Origin: Acidobacteriota bacterium
GTDB taxonomy: Bacteria; Acidobacteriota; Terriglobia; Acidiferrales; UBA7541
Assembly: GCA_003224525.1 (NCBI GenBank)
Contig: QHZB01000204.1
Location: 1-50,382 of the forward strand
DNA length: 50,382 nt
Direction: 5' to 3'
The stretch's first letter is position 1. The number at the start of each line of letters is the position of its first letter. The notes below the pieces were generated by a model. The model worked only from the letters and a program-made list of their open reading frames with translations, made no database searches and had not been told where the DNA came from. The position numbers and the translations under genes were made by a program. Below are positions 33,960-42,494 of the stretch, in pieces.

Positions 33960-34727
33960 TCAGGCGGATTGACCTCCATCGACAACAAGAGTGTGTCCGG
34001 TCACAAAATCTGACGCATCGGAGGCGAGAAAAATAGCGGCTCCCTTCAGATCCTGCGGCCCGCCGAAGCGGCCCAAAGGTATACCTGCGAGCAAGGACTC
34101 CTTATTTCGCTCGATGACCTTTTCCGACATGTCGGTGGGGAACCAGCCAGGCGCAATCGCATTCACCTGAATGTTGTGCATGCCCCATTTGCAAGCCAGG
34201 TCCTTCGTGAAAATAATCACACCCCCTTTACTAGCGCTGTAGCCGATCGCGGAGAATTTCGGAGATGAACCACGAAGCCCGGCAACGGAAGCGATGTTGA
34301 TTATCTTTCCGCGGCGCTGTGTGATCATGACTCTGCCCACGGCCTGCGAAAAAAGGAATGTCCCGGTTAAGTTTGTTTCGATGACTTTATTCCATTGCTC
34401 AAGCGTCATCGCTTCGACTGGCGCGCCCCAGGAAGTGCCCGCATTGTTGATCAAGATGTCTATGCGTCCAAATTGTTTGACGGCAGCGTCGGCAACTTCC
34501 TGAACGCTGGCGGGCTGTTTGACGTCACAGCCGAGTGCGAGAACCTCCACGCCGAGTTTTTGCAGTTCTTCGGAAGCCTGCAGGCAGCGCTCTTTCTTGC
34601 GCGCGCACAGAACGAGATTCGCCCCCATTTCCGCCAGGCCTTCGGCCATCTGCCGACCGAGCCCCACGGAGCCACCGGTGACGATCGCCACGCGGCCTGC
34701 GAGATCGAAGATCGGTTTGGCTGTCAT
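33960..34727 (-). CDS. SDR-family oxidoreductase
   Basis: The protein is 255 residues from ATG 34727; an upstream TTG at 34763 would add 12 residues but adds no conserved sequence and runs into a direct repeat. The cofactor motif TGGSVGLG lies at 17-24, NNAGTSWGAP further on, and IGYSASKGGVIIF gives the YxxxK catalytic pair. Classical SDR length. It is the first gene of the minus-strand fatty-acid operon, with 17 bases to the ligase. SDRs with such position often oxidise 3-hydroxyacyl-CoA; in the Lva route an SDR (LvaD) acts in the same pathway. Confidence 0.88.
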   Translation of the reverse strand: MTAKPIFDLAGRVAIVTGGSVGLGRQMAEGLAEMGANLVLCARKKERCLQASEELQKLGVEVLALGCDVKQPASVQEVADAAVKQFGRIDILINNAGTSWGAPVEAMTLEQWNKVIETNLTGTFLFSQAVGRVMITQRRGKIINIASVAGLRGSSPKFSAIGYSASKGGVIIFTKDLACKWGMHNIQVNAIAPGWFPTDMSEKVIERNKESLLAGIPLGRFGGPQDLKGAAIFLASDASDFVTGHTLVVDGGQSA

Positions 34728-34754
34728 CTTGCTTGCCGTATCGCCAGATATCCC

Positions 34755-34780
34755 CAACGACAATCACCAACGATAATCAC
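34755..34780. repeat. Two tandem 13-base direct repeats upstream of the SDR
   Basis: CAACGACAATCAC (34755-34767) is followed at once by CAACGATAATCAC (34768-34780), one mismatch. It begins 28 bases upstream of the SDR start codon and thus lies in the leader/promoter of the whole fatty-acid operon; a regulator site or a simple duplication. Confidence 0.55.
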
Positions 34781-34894
34781 GAACGTGTGTTTGTATCATA
34801 TGTTAGCTACTACCGTTATCTTCAGTGCGAACCTACAAGCCGCAGAAGATACGTCGTCCGGCAGGTAAGCTGTATTCACCCCTCCGCGCTTCGT

Positions 34895-35611
34895 CTACAC
34901 GTGTAGTAGCCGGAATGCCAATCCGCCGAGCACTCCACCCGCAAGTGTGCCTAGCACTGAAATCGGAGCGTACCCCCAATCGGAGCTGCCTTTCCCCGGA
35001 ATCGGAAGAATCGCATGGGCGATCCTGGAGCTAAGATCACGTGCGGGATTCATGCTCGAGCCGGTGGTCCCCGCCAGTGCGAGTATGAGGCCCCACACCA
35101 ACGCGGCAACGAGGAATGGGCCCAAACCGGCGGGCAAATTCGGGCGTGACAATATGCAGCCGGCAACGAATACCAGCAGGCTTGTCGGAATAATTTCACC
35201 TATTAGGTTTGCCGCCGTGTTGGGAATGGCAGGGTGGCTGCAGAAGCAGCTAAGCTTGCGGATGGGATCCAGCGTACCGGCCCAATGCGGCAGAAAATGA
35301 AGCCATACCAGAACCGCGCCGGCGAATCCTCCCAACATTTGTGCCGTGACGTACGGCGCCAGTTTGGAGAAATTGCCGCTCGCGACGGCCACACCTAGCG
35401 TCACGGCGGGGTTAATGTGACCATCTTTGCTCCCACACGCCAGAGCCGTGAAAATCCCCGCCATTGCTGCGAACCCCCAGCCGGCCGATATTACGATCCA
35501 TCCGCCACCTTCTGCCTTCGAGCGGGCGAGCGCTACGTCGGCGATTACGCCGTTGCCCAGGAGGACCAGAACCATGGTGCCCATGAACTCTCCGAACATG
35601 GGTGACAGCAT
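34895..35611 (-). CDS. glpF: MIP-family channel, glycerol facilitator type
   Basis: A 238-residue protein from ATG 35611 with AGAGG 8 bases upstream; the longer open frame is a hydrolase remnant and was excluded. Six hydrophobic helices and two half-helices with the channel motifs: GHINPAVTLG (NPA at 67-69) and SSMNPARDLS (188-192). The Asp after NPAR is the mark of glycerol-conducting aquaglyceroporins as opposed to water-only aquaporins. No glpK or glpD is nearby; the gene is separated from the fatty-acid operon by about 170 bases and reads in the same direction. Confidence 0.9.
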   Translation of the reverse strand: MLSPMFGEFMGTMVLVLLGNGVIADVALARSKAEGGGWIVISAGWGFAAMAGIFTALACGSKDGHINPAVTLGVAVASGNFSKLAPYVTAQMLGGFAGAVLVWLHFLPHWAGTLDPIRKLSCFCSHPAIPNTAANLIGEIIPTSLLVFVAGCILSRPNLPAGLGPFLVAALVWGLILALAGTTGSSMNPARDLSSRIAHAILPIPGKGSSDWGYAPISVLGTLAGGVLGGLAFRLLHV

Positions 35612-35689
35612 TCGTTTTCCTCTCAACTGCGGCTCGCGCACCGTCAAGGTGTCAGCCGCGAAAATCCTTGCTCGTGGCATCCGCCGCTG

Positions 35690-36053
35690 CAAGTTGAACA
35701 TGTCGAGAACGGCGATTTGGTCCCGCAGCGCGTCTTCGATTGCATCCCGTCGTGGCGTAAGATGACCCAGCCAACGCATATCCCTGGGAGAGCATGAAAA
35801 ATCGCGTGAAGGGATTATCCTTGGCGAAATCCTGCGGCGGATTCGGAGTGCCTGGCACGACGTAACCATGACTGTAGAGAAACAGAGTCCCGTTCCAATT
35901 TGCTGGTACCTCAATAAGGTACTTGGCGCCGTCTGCCAGGCTTCCGGAATGCGTGGTAACGGCAGCCTGCGCCTGTGCGGTACCGGAAACGGTGAGAAGA
36001 AAGACTGTTGTCACCGCCAATAGAAAAAGTGTTCGCTTAGTCATTGGTCTCAT
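35690..36053 (-). pseudogene. N-terminal remnant of a secreted alpha/beta-hydrolase-like protein, frameshifted
   Basis: From ATG 36053 (AGGAGG 8 bases upstream) the frame encodes a signal peptide (MTKRTLFLLAVTTVFLL then TVSGTAQAQA) and a beginning IEVPANWNGTLFLYSHGY, FAKDNPFTRFFMLSQGYALA. Near 35740-35750 the frame breaks after SSYATTG; the expected continuation AIEDALRDQIAVLDMFN appears in the next frame. After about 35690 nothing recognisable follows and the glpF ribosome site begins. So about one third of a secreted hydrolase survives. The strong start signals suggest recent decay. Confidence 0.6.
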
Positions 36054-36248
36054 TTCATGAGCCTCCTACTTCGAAACTCGGGCTGCCAAGGGGAGCTAAG
36101 TCACGCATGATTCAGAATCCCTGGCTGCGAACTGTCCGAATCTCACGACTCGCACTTGGCATTGCCAGGTGCCTGAATCATTTCAGCCTTCAGGGGACCA
36201 CACCTACTGCGCCGGGGACGGCACGTCCAGCGATGATCTCCTCATCCT

Positions 36249-39200
36249 TCAAAAACTCAGGCTCACGCCGAACTGGAGTTGCCGCTTCGGTAGCGCGGAG
36301 GTAAAGCCTATCGGATCGCTCGGTGACAGAGTCCTTTCTCCGTGCAAAGGCTGAGTGGGCGGGGCGATGACGCCCACCACATTGTTCACGCTGCCGAAGT
36401 TCGTGCGGTTGAAGAGATTGAATCCTTCCCCCATGAATTGCAGCGTGCGCTTCTCAGCCACTTTTATCTGCCAGCTCAAGCGCGTATCAAAGCTGACATA
36501 ATTGGGGCCAATGCCGGTGTTGCGTCCAACCCCCGGCGGACGGTCCGTAGTCGAGTGGCGGTCAGTATTGACGTTCGTTCCGGCCAGCAGATTAAAAGGA
36601 TGCGCGCTGTTGTAACGAAAAATCGGCGCCAGCTCAAAGCCGGAAAGGATACGACCTTGCCACGGACTCTGGAGCACGCCCGCGACCACCACCTTATGCC
36701 GCTGATCAAAGCTAGAGAGGCCACGTTCGGCCGCGAGATTGGTCTGATCATTCGGAGCAAAGTCACTGTTGAAATCGGTGGTCGTGTCAATGGCTTTACT
36801 GAAAGTGTAATTTCCCATGAAAGTAAAATGGTGACTGAAGCGTTTTTTGACCTCCAGGATGCCGCCCTGGTAAAGAGCGGACCCTTGCGACGAATATTGG
36901 TCGGTCTGGAGAAGACCAAAATTCAGGAAACAGGTGCGGGTATTGTTAAAAATGTTGAGGTCGCCATTAGGACACGCGGCCGCCAGGGCAGCCGGTGGCG
37001 CACCCCACTGGCGGATCTGGATGTTCGCGGGCCCCGCCTGCACAAACGGCGCCGGCAGCAGGTTCGTATCTATAGCCACAGGAAGTTTGAGTGTGTGAAC
37101 GTAGATGTAGCTGGCGGAAACAGAGAGCCCTCCTCCGATCTCACGTTCGATTCCAAATTCCCCCTGCTCTGAATAAGGATTCTGATAATCGGGCTGGCCG
37201 CTGAAAAGCACGGTAAAAAAGGGATTCGGGCCGGTGTGAGTGATGGTGATGGGCTTCGCCGTCGGACACGGCGACCCGAACGGCACCGCCCCGGCGCAAT
37301 AAACGCCAGGGGGCCCGAACACGCTCGACGGGTCCGTGAATTGCGTCAGATCGGCCGGGGTGATGCACGCAGCCTGCCCGGGCGCCAGCGTGCACGGAGC
37401 AATCTTTCCTTGCGCAAATAGCGTCTGGAAAATTGTCGCCGACGAGGTGATAGGTGTTGTGAGAGGTACGAACACTTGGGCAATCTGCCGGAAACCATTC
37501 ACGCTACCCAAAGACTGCACTACGTTTGGAATCTGGGCATAGACTGGGGAGTAGAAAATCCCATATCCTCCGCGAAGCACCGTCTTGTGGTCTTTGAACG
37601 GGTCCCAGGCAAACGAAACGCGAGGAGCAAAATTGTCCTTATCGGTATTCAAATTGCCGTACTGCGCGTCCAGTTCGTAGCGGAGGCCGAAGTTCAACGT
37701 GAAATTTGGCCGGATGGCCCAGGAGTCCTGCCAATAAAACGCGCCAAATGGCCGATTGGCGCTGTAGACGGGATTGTCAAAGCCCTGCTGGTAGAACTGA
37801 GGCAGGCCCAAGGAAACCGTCTGCAGCGAGTCGAGAGCAGCCGGAGTCACTGTCGCCGGAAGGCCGCAGGCGGCCGCAGGCGCCGCCAAACATGGGCTGA
37901 GCAGACCACCGGAGAGATTGCCAAAAACAAATCGTCCGGGAAAGAAGGTGTGGGACTCACTGTGGTTGCCGCGGATTAACCCGCCGCCTCCCACCTTCAG
38001 CGCATGGCGCCCACGAGTCATGGCGAAATTGTCGGCAAATTCGTAGCGGCGCATGATCGTCAAATTGGGCAGGAAAATCTGATTTCCCAGATTTGCGAAA
38101 CCTGGGATATCGAGTCCCACTTGGCCAGTGGCGTTGGAAATTACGTTAAAGTCGTTGTAACTCCACTGCACGCGGGCTTCATTCGAAGTACGCGGGCTGA
38201 ACTGGTGGAACCAGGAACCCTGGAGCGTGTTGTCATAGGTATGGATCGAACTTCCTCGCGAAAAGCCCGTCAGGGATTGCACATCGGGATTCTCTTCGAG
38301 GTCATGCACATAGCTGTAGCGGAGGAAAAACTGGTCTTGATCGCTGAATTGGTGATCGAAGCGGCCGGAAGTCTGGTATTGGCGCGTGGTGAACGGAAAA
38401 AGTCCGCCGTTAGTTTCAAACTGGCTGTTTAGGAAGGAATTCCGTGCCATCTGACCCGCATTCAGACCCGTCGTCGGAGACACAGTCAAAGCGCTGGTCA
38501 GCGCGGCGGCACAAGCCGCGGCAGGTATTTGGGGCCGCCCGGCGAAGCAAGTCACGGGGGCCGGCCCTCGTGCTTTCAACGCGTTCAGAAGCGCATCCTG
38601 ATTATTCGCGGGATCAGTCTGCGGACGAAAAATGTTTGTGTTTGTCAGCAGCGGAACGGAGTTCTGCGCGCCCTGGCGCAAGCCTTCAAAAGCGACGAAC
38701 AGGAAGCTCTTGTCTCTCTTGACCGGGAAGCCCAGCGTTCCGCCGTATTGCTGGCGGCTCAAGGAGTTTTTCACGTTTTTGCCTTGCGTGTCAGGTTGAG
38801 CCGGATCAAACGTCGCGCCCGGCTGCAGCGCCTGACTGAAGGCGAAGGGATCGGCTGCATCAAAAACATCGTTGCGGAAAAAGCCATAGAGACTGCCATG
38901 TATCTGGTTCGTGCCAGACTTCGACACGATGTTGATGGATGCGCCGCCCGCCCCTCCAAGTTCGGCCGTGTAGTTGCTCCGGTTAATCTGGAATTCCAGC
39001 ACGGCACCCTGGCTCAGGTTCGGCCGCACTCCGCCGGAATCGTCATTAAACTCGCCGCCATCCACGGTCACACTATTCCCTCGGCCATTGCTGCCATAGA
39101 AGGAAAGCCCGCTTTGCGGCGTCTGCTTAACTCGAAAGTCTGTATCACTGGCCAGCCGCGTGGAGTCTGTGACTCCAGGGGCCAGCAAGGTGTAGGTGAG

Positions 39201-39671
39201 ATAGTCGCGGCGGTTGATGGGCAGTTCTTTGATGTACTGCTCGTTGATGGTGTCGGCCTGGTGGGTCAGCTCGGTTTCCACCGCCGGCGGCTCCGTCGTT
39301 ACCTCAATCACCTCACTGCCGGCAGATATTTTCATCCTAAAGTCCAGGATGACGGTCTGGCCCACAGTGACAACCACGTCTTTCAGTATTTCCGTCTGGA
39401 AGCCCGAGATTTTCGCGGTTAGGTGGTAAGTGGCCGGAGGCAGCCCGGCAAACTCATACTGGCCGTTTTCGTCGGTTACCGAAGTCCGGCGGATGCCCTT
39501 CTCGGCATCCTCAGCAACGATGGTTGCTTTGGGTATGACACCGCCGGCCGGATCGGTGAGCGTGCCTCTAATGCCGCCCGATGAGCCGACACCCTGTGCA
39601 AAGGTTACCGGGCCGGCCAATAACAACCCTAGTATGAATACGAATAGACCTGTCAGTAAGGTTGATTTCAT
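36249..39671 (-). CDS. TonB-dependent receptor, Oar-like, with N-terminal carboxypeptidase-regulatory domain
   Basis: This 1140-residue outer-membrane protein has a signal peptide (FVFILGLLLAGPVTFAQG), a CarboxypepD_reg-like beta-sandwich (about 30-115; GGIRGTLTDPAGGVIPKATI ... GQYEFAGLPPATYHLTAKIS), a plug-like region (LPINRRDYLTYTLLAPGV, YGSNGRGNSVTVDGGEFND) and a long barrel ending in the aromatic LQFGVSLSF C-terminus usual for BAM substrates. A family-expanded type in Acidobacteriota and some myxobacteria (Oar), thought to import large or plant-derived substrates or have envelope roles; substrate unknown. GGAGGAGCT precedes ATG 39671. No TonB box identified. Confidence 0.9.
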   Translation of the reverse strand: MKSTLLTGLFVFILGLLLAGPVTFAQGVGSSGGIRGTLTDPAGGVIPKATIVAEDAEKGIRRTSVTDENGQYEFAGLPPATYHLTAKISGFQTEILKDVVVTVGQTVILDFRMKISAGSEVIEVTTEPPAVETELTHQADTINEQYIKELPINRRDYLTYTLLAPGVTDSTRLASDTDFRVKQTPQSGLSFYGSNGRGNSVTVDGGEFNDDSGGVRPNLSQGAVLEFQINRSNYTAELGGAGGASINIVSKSGTNQIHGSLYGFFRNDVFDAADPFAFSQALQPGATFDPAQPDTQGKNVKNSLSRQQYGGTLGFPVKRDKSFLFVAFEGLRQGAQNSVPLLTNTNIFRPQTDPANNQDALLNALKARGPAPVTCFAGRPQIPAAACAAALTSALTVSPTTGLNAGQMARNSFLNSQFETNGGLFPFTTRQYQTSGRFDHQFSDQDQFFLRYSYVHDLEENPDVQSLTGFSRGSSIHTYDNTLQGSWFHQFSPRTSNEARVQWSYNDFNVISNATGQVGLDIPGFANLGNQIFLPNLTIMRRYEFADNFAMTRGRHALKVGGGGLIRGNHSESHTFFPGRFVFGNLSGGLLSPCLAAPAAACGLPATVTPAALDSLQTVSLGLPQFYQQGFDNPVYSANRPFGAFYWQDSWAIRPNFTLNFGLRYELDAQYGNLNTDKDNFAPRVSFAWDPFKDHKTVLRGGYGIFYSPVYAQIPNVVQSLGSVNGFRQIAQVFVPLTTPITSSATIFQTLFAQGKIAPCTLAPGQAACITPADLTQFTDPSSVFGPPGVYCAGAVPFGSPCPTAKPITITHTGPNPFFTVLFSGQPDYQNPYSEQGEFGIEREIGGGLSVSASYIYVHTLKLPVAIDTNLLPAPFVQAGPANIQIRQWGAPPAALAAACPNGDLNIFNNTRTCFLNFGLLQTDQYSSQGSALYQGGILEVKKRFSHHFTFMGNYTFSKAIDTTTDFNSDFAPNDQTNLAAERGLSSFDQRHKVVVAGVLQSPWQGRILSGFELAPIFRYNSAHPFNLLAGTNVNTDRHSTTDRPPGVGRNTGIGPNYVSFDTRLSWQIKVAEKRTLQFMGEGFNLFNRTNFGSVNNVVGVIAPPTQPLHGERTLSPSDPIGFTSALPKRQLQFGVSLSF

Positions 39672-40070
39672 AGCTCCTCCAGGTTCCTCGAAGCCAACAT
39701 GTTTATGGATTCAATCGGACCCATGTTTGCGTGCTCCCCGATGATGAGTCTTGCGACGGACAATGGTTATTGTCGACGTCACCATTTCGACTCGACTTAG
39801 AGAATGCAGCACCAGTCCGGTATGGGATTTGAGTATCTCGCAAGCCTCTCGAACCCCGCCTCCCGACACAACTATCAAATATTGTGATTGTCCGTATCAC
39901 ATAATATGAACTAACGTCAAGACGAATACACAACCTTCCTGCAATCCGCGGACCGGGCCACACTTCGGCTGGACTCCTTGGCGACATTCTCGATGTTATG
40001 CGTGTGGCTCGCGTAGCGGGGCGATCGCCCCCTGCCAGGCACCCAAGAACGCCTCGCATTGTGGCCCTGT
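39672..40070. other. Intergenic region upstream of the TonB-dependent receptor
   Basis: About 400 bases lie between the receptor start and the end of the alcohol dehydrogenase. Apart from the inverted repeat at 39879-39907 no gene, RNA or clear terminator was seen. Minus-strand open frames here overlap one another and look like chance. Confidence 0.5.
39879..39907. promoter_or_regulatory. Inverted repeat upstream of the TonB-dependent receptor gene
   Basis: ATATTGTGAT (39879-39888) is mirrored by ATCACATAATAT (39896-39907) with 7 bases between and one extra base in the right arm. It lies about 210 bases before the receptor start. TGTGA/TCACA arms recall CRP sites, but the spacing is 9 bases, not 6, so I call it only a candidate operator. 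Confidence 0.35.
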
Positions 40071-41090
40071 TCAGCGGGGGACAAGCACAATACGGCCGGA
40101 AACGTTCCCGTGCCGCAGTTGCTCAAGTACTTCGTTGACTTGTGCTAAAGGTCGAGTTGCCACCTGACAGTGGACCTTTCCAGCAGCCGCCATTGCAAGC
40201 AGCTCGCGCAAGTCCTGTCGCGTTCCGACAGAGGAAGCCTGGATGTGCAACTCTAGCGCGGCCAAAAGGATGGGAGGGAAGCAGATGGACTCAGACGGCA
40301 GGCCTACCACCAGGAGAATCCCGCCGGGCCTGACGGAGGGGTAGGCCGCGTCATAAGCTGCTTTTGCAGCAGAAGTCACTAACGCAGCATGAACGCCGCC
40401 CGCGCGCCGCAGCTCCTTGACAACATTTGTAGTCGCTGTGTTCAGCGTGATGGATGCGCCAGCGCTTCTCGCATGCGCGAGTTTTTCTTCGGAAACATCA
40501 ACGGCAGTGACAATCGCGTCCATGCTCCGGCCGATTTGCACGGCTAAGTGACCCAGGCCGCCGACACCGAAAACCGCCAAACGCTGGCCTGGCTGAATTT
40601 TGGCGCGCTGCAAGGCACGATAGACCGTGACCCCCGCACAGAAAAGAGGTGCGGCTTCGACGCAGGTAAGTCCGTCCGGAATCTTCAGGGCATGACTCGA
40701 GGGAGCCTTCACGAATTCTGCATAGCCGCCATCCACGGTTACGCCAGTTATCTGTTGTTTGGCGCAGAGATTCTCATTGCCTTCCTGGCAGAACTCGCAT
40801 TCGCCACAGGTCCAGTGCACCCAAGGGACGCCAACGCGATCGCCAATTTCCAAGTCATTGACGGAGTTGCCTTTTTCCACAACTCTGCCAGCGATTTCGT
40901 GTCCAAGGATCAAGGGCGTCTTGGTAATGGGAACGATTGGCGGCCAATCGCCGTTGGCCACGTGTAAATCCGAGTGGCAGACGCCACACGCTTGCACCTC
41001 TATCAGCACCTCATGCGCCGCAGGCTTCGGCTGAACGACCTCTTCGATGGTCAGTGGCCCCTTCAATTCGTGCAGGATGGCTGCCTTCAT
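40071..41090 (-). CDS. Zinc-dependent alcohol dehydrogenase
   Basis: A 339-residue medium-chain dehydrogenase from ATG 41090, with GAGG 8 bases upstream. The catalytic zinc site is Cys38 (GVCHSD) and His64-Glu65 (GHEIAG), the structural zinc lobe is Cys95, Cys98, Cys101, Cys109 (TCGECEFCQEGNENLC), and the NAD site is FGVGGLGHLAVQIG. This resembles AdhP/AdhA-type enzymes that oxidise primary alcohols with NAD. It follows the TetR regulator gene by 95 bases on the same strand and is probably controlled by it. Confidence 0.93.
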   Translation of the reverse strand: MKAAILHELKGPLTIEEVVQPKPAAHEVLIEVQACGVCHSDLHVANGDWPPIVPITKTPLILGHEIAGRVVEKGNSVNDLEIGDRVGVPWVHWTCGECEFCQEGNENLCAKQQITGVTVDGGYAEFVKAPSSHALKIPDGLTCVEAAPLFCAGVTVYRALQRAKIQPGQRLAVFGVGGLGHLAVQIGRSMDAIVTAVDVSEEKLAHARSAGASITLNTATTNVVKELRRAGGVHAALVTSAAKAAYDAAYPSVRPGGILLVVGLPSESICFPPILLAALELHIQASSVGTRQDLRELLAMAAAGKVHCQVATRPLAQVNEVLEQLRHGNVSGRIVLVPR

Positions 41091-41185
41091 TGCATCTACC
41101 TCGCCGAATTGGGATGCGCGGCTCAGGTCTTTGCGGACGCGCAGCGAACTCCTCTGACTTTGCTGCAAATGGAGGGGATCCCCCG

Positions 41186-41902
41186 TTACGGCTTAGCGCC
41201 GCGCAAGAAAAACTCGACCGCGTTTCGCACTCGCTCGGTGAGTTTGTGAGGTCCAGTAAGATCTACTGCCCACTGACGGACAACGGTATTGAATAGTCCT
41301 TCCATGAATTCGGCCAGGTGTACGATTGGGAAATCAAGGGTTATCTCCCCGTTTCTCTGGCCTTCCGCGATGATTTCACGAAGGAGGCTAACGGTCGCGG
41401 CTTCCGCCCCTCGGAGCTCGGGCGAGCGCACCGGATCCATCGCGCCGGCGAGAATCACGGCCTGCCAAAGCGGTCGCCCCACCTCCGTTACGTTGCCCAA
41501 AGTTTCGTAGAACCGGCGTAGGCGTTGCTCTGTGGTCGCTTTGGTGGACAGCTCGGATTTGAGGCTTTCGGCTTGGCGGGCAAACGCACGGCGTCCCACT
41601 TCTCGCAATACGGCATCTTTGCTGGGAAAATAGCGGAAAAACGTGGGCTGGCTAATTTCCAGAGTCTGAACAATGTCGTCGATGCGTGTGTTCTCGTAGC
41701 CGCGCTGGCGAAAAAGATGCAGAGCCGTTTCGACGATCTGCTGACGAAGGCGCGCTTTCTTGCGTTCGCGAAGGCCGGCCATAGGCCCCTGGCCGGACGT
41801 CTTATGACCGTTCCTTTTTTTCTTAGCTTCGCGCTCGTTGACGCTCCCTGGCGCTGGCGAGGGCAAGGGCGATCGTCTCACAGCAGTTTTTGCGCGGCCC
41901 AT
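41186..41902 (-). CDS. TetR/AcrR-family transcriptional regulator
   Basis: This 238-residue protein runs from ATG 41902, which has a strong GGGAGG 9 bases upstream; the frame is open to 41989. The TetR DNA-binding domain follows a 45-residue basic, low-complexity leader: ARLRQQIVETALHLFRQRGY, then TRIDDIVQTLEISQPTFFRY and FPSKDAVL (to about residue 98). The C-terminal half is the ligand/dimer domain. Adjacent zinc alcohol dehydrogenase at 40071-41090 reads in the same direction, so an alcohol or aldehyde could be the effector (inference). Confidence 0.88.
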   Translation of the reverse strand: MGRAKTAVRRSPLPSPAPGSVNEREAKKKRNGHKTSGQGPMAGLRERKKARLRQQIVETALHLFRQRGYENTRIDDIVQTLEISQPTFFRYFPSKDAVLREVGRRAFARQAESLKSELSTKATTEQRLRRFYETLGNVTEVGRPLWQAVILAGAMDPVRSPELRGAEAATVSLLREIIAEGQRNGEITLDFPIVHLAEFMEGLFNTVVRQWAVDLTGPHKLTERVRNAVEFFLRGAKP

Positions 41903-41969
41903 TATACGTTTCCTCCCGGATGGAATGCCGCTCGGGCTGAGCGGCCTATATTTCGATAGTCGCGCTAAC

Positions 41970-41996
41970 ATTATAGTGACTAACGCCAAGTTGCAA
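41970..41996 (-). promoter_or_regulatory. Candidate promoter of the TetR/alcohol-dehydrogenase unit
   Basis: Minus strand: -10 TATAAT (41970-41975, perfect) and -35 TTGCAA (41991-41996), spacer 15 bases, which is short. The -10 is flanked by related TTAGTCACTA and TTAGCGCGACTA elements, possible TetR half-sites. Confidence 0.35.
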
Positions 41997-42002
41997 GCTT
42001 CG

Positions 42003-42413
42003 CGATGAATTCACGCGCATAGCCGTGCAAATCGCAGACTAAGGCTCATATTTGGCGACCCAAGAGCCTCGTTCGAAATCGGGGAATCCCCCTTCGCGCC
42101 GCTTTTTCCAGGCTAGCCAAATGAACCCCATTGGCTGCTGGAAGACATGGGAAGCTATCAGCAGCACATCTGCTTTTAGTCGGTTTTTTCCAATCGGGAA
42201 ACGAAGTATCCAGCTAGACAGTTCTCGGTACGAATGGCGCGTCCAGCAGAGTTTTGGTTGCCTAGCTTGCCCATTTGAGGGGATATTCAAAAGACGTAGG
42301 GCTGAGACTCAATCGGGTAGAGTAGAGTGCGTTCCGTTTTCCATCATTTTCCAATTACCAGAAATCTTGTTTAGTTAAGTGCCGCCAGTTCAGCGTGTTA
42401 GGGTTCGCTAGAG
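42003..42413. other. Intergenic, no gene supported
   Basis: About 400 bases upstream of the TetR promoter. A minus-strand frame of 83 codons (42039-42290) exists but has no ribosome site and no family likeness, so I do not call it. The region leads into the tRNA fragments. Confidence 0.45.
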
Positions 42414-42474
42414 GAAGCTTGCGAAGCTCCCGTACTGCCATTGTACGACGCCCGCCCGTTGTTTCTGATTGTAC
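42414..42474 (-). pseudogene. tRNA-Gly 5'-half remnant with its promoter -10
   Basis: On the minus strand the -10 TACAAT (42469-42474), the leader TCAGAAACAAC and the first 43 bases of a tRNA-Gly (42456 down to 42414) match the tRNA-Gly(CCC) gene at 22074-22147 with scattered changes: acceptor GCGGGCG kept, anticodon loop TTCGCAA instead of TTCCCAA. The T-arm and acceptor 3' strand are absent. A partial duplicate, not a working tRNA. Confidence 0.7.
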
Positions 42475-42494
42475 TCAGGAATTGATTTTCCGTA

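Noticed and set aside
39879-39907. CRP/FNR binding site
   Set aside because: The half-sites are 9 bases apart rather than the 6 (CRP) or 4 (FNR) required.
42039-42290. 83-codon minus-strand frame
   Set aside because: No ribosome site, no recognisable features and an odd composition.
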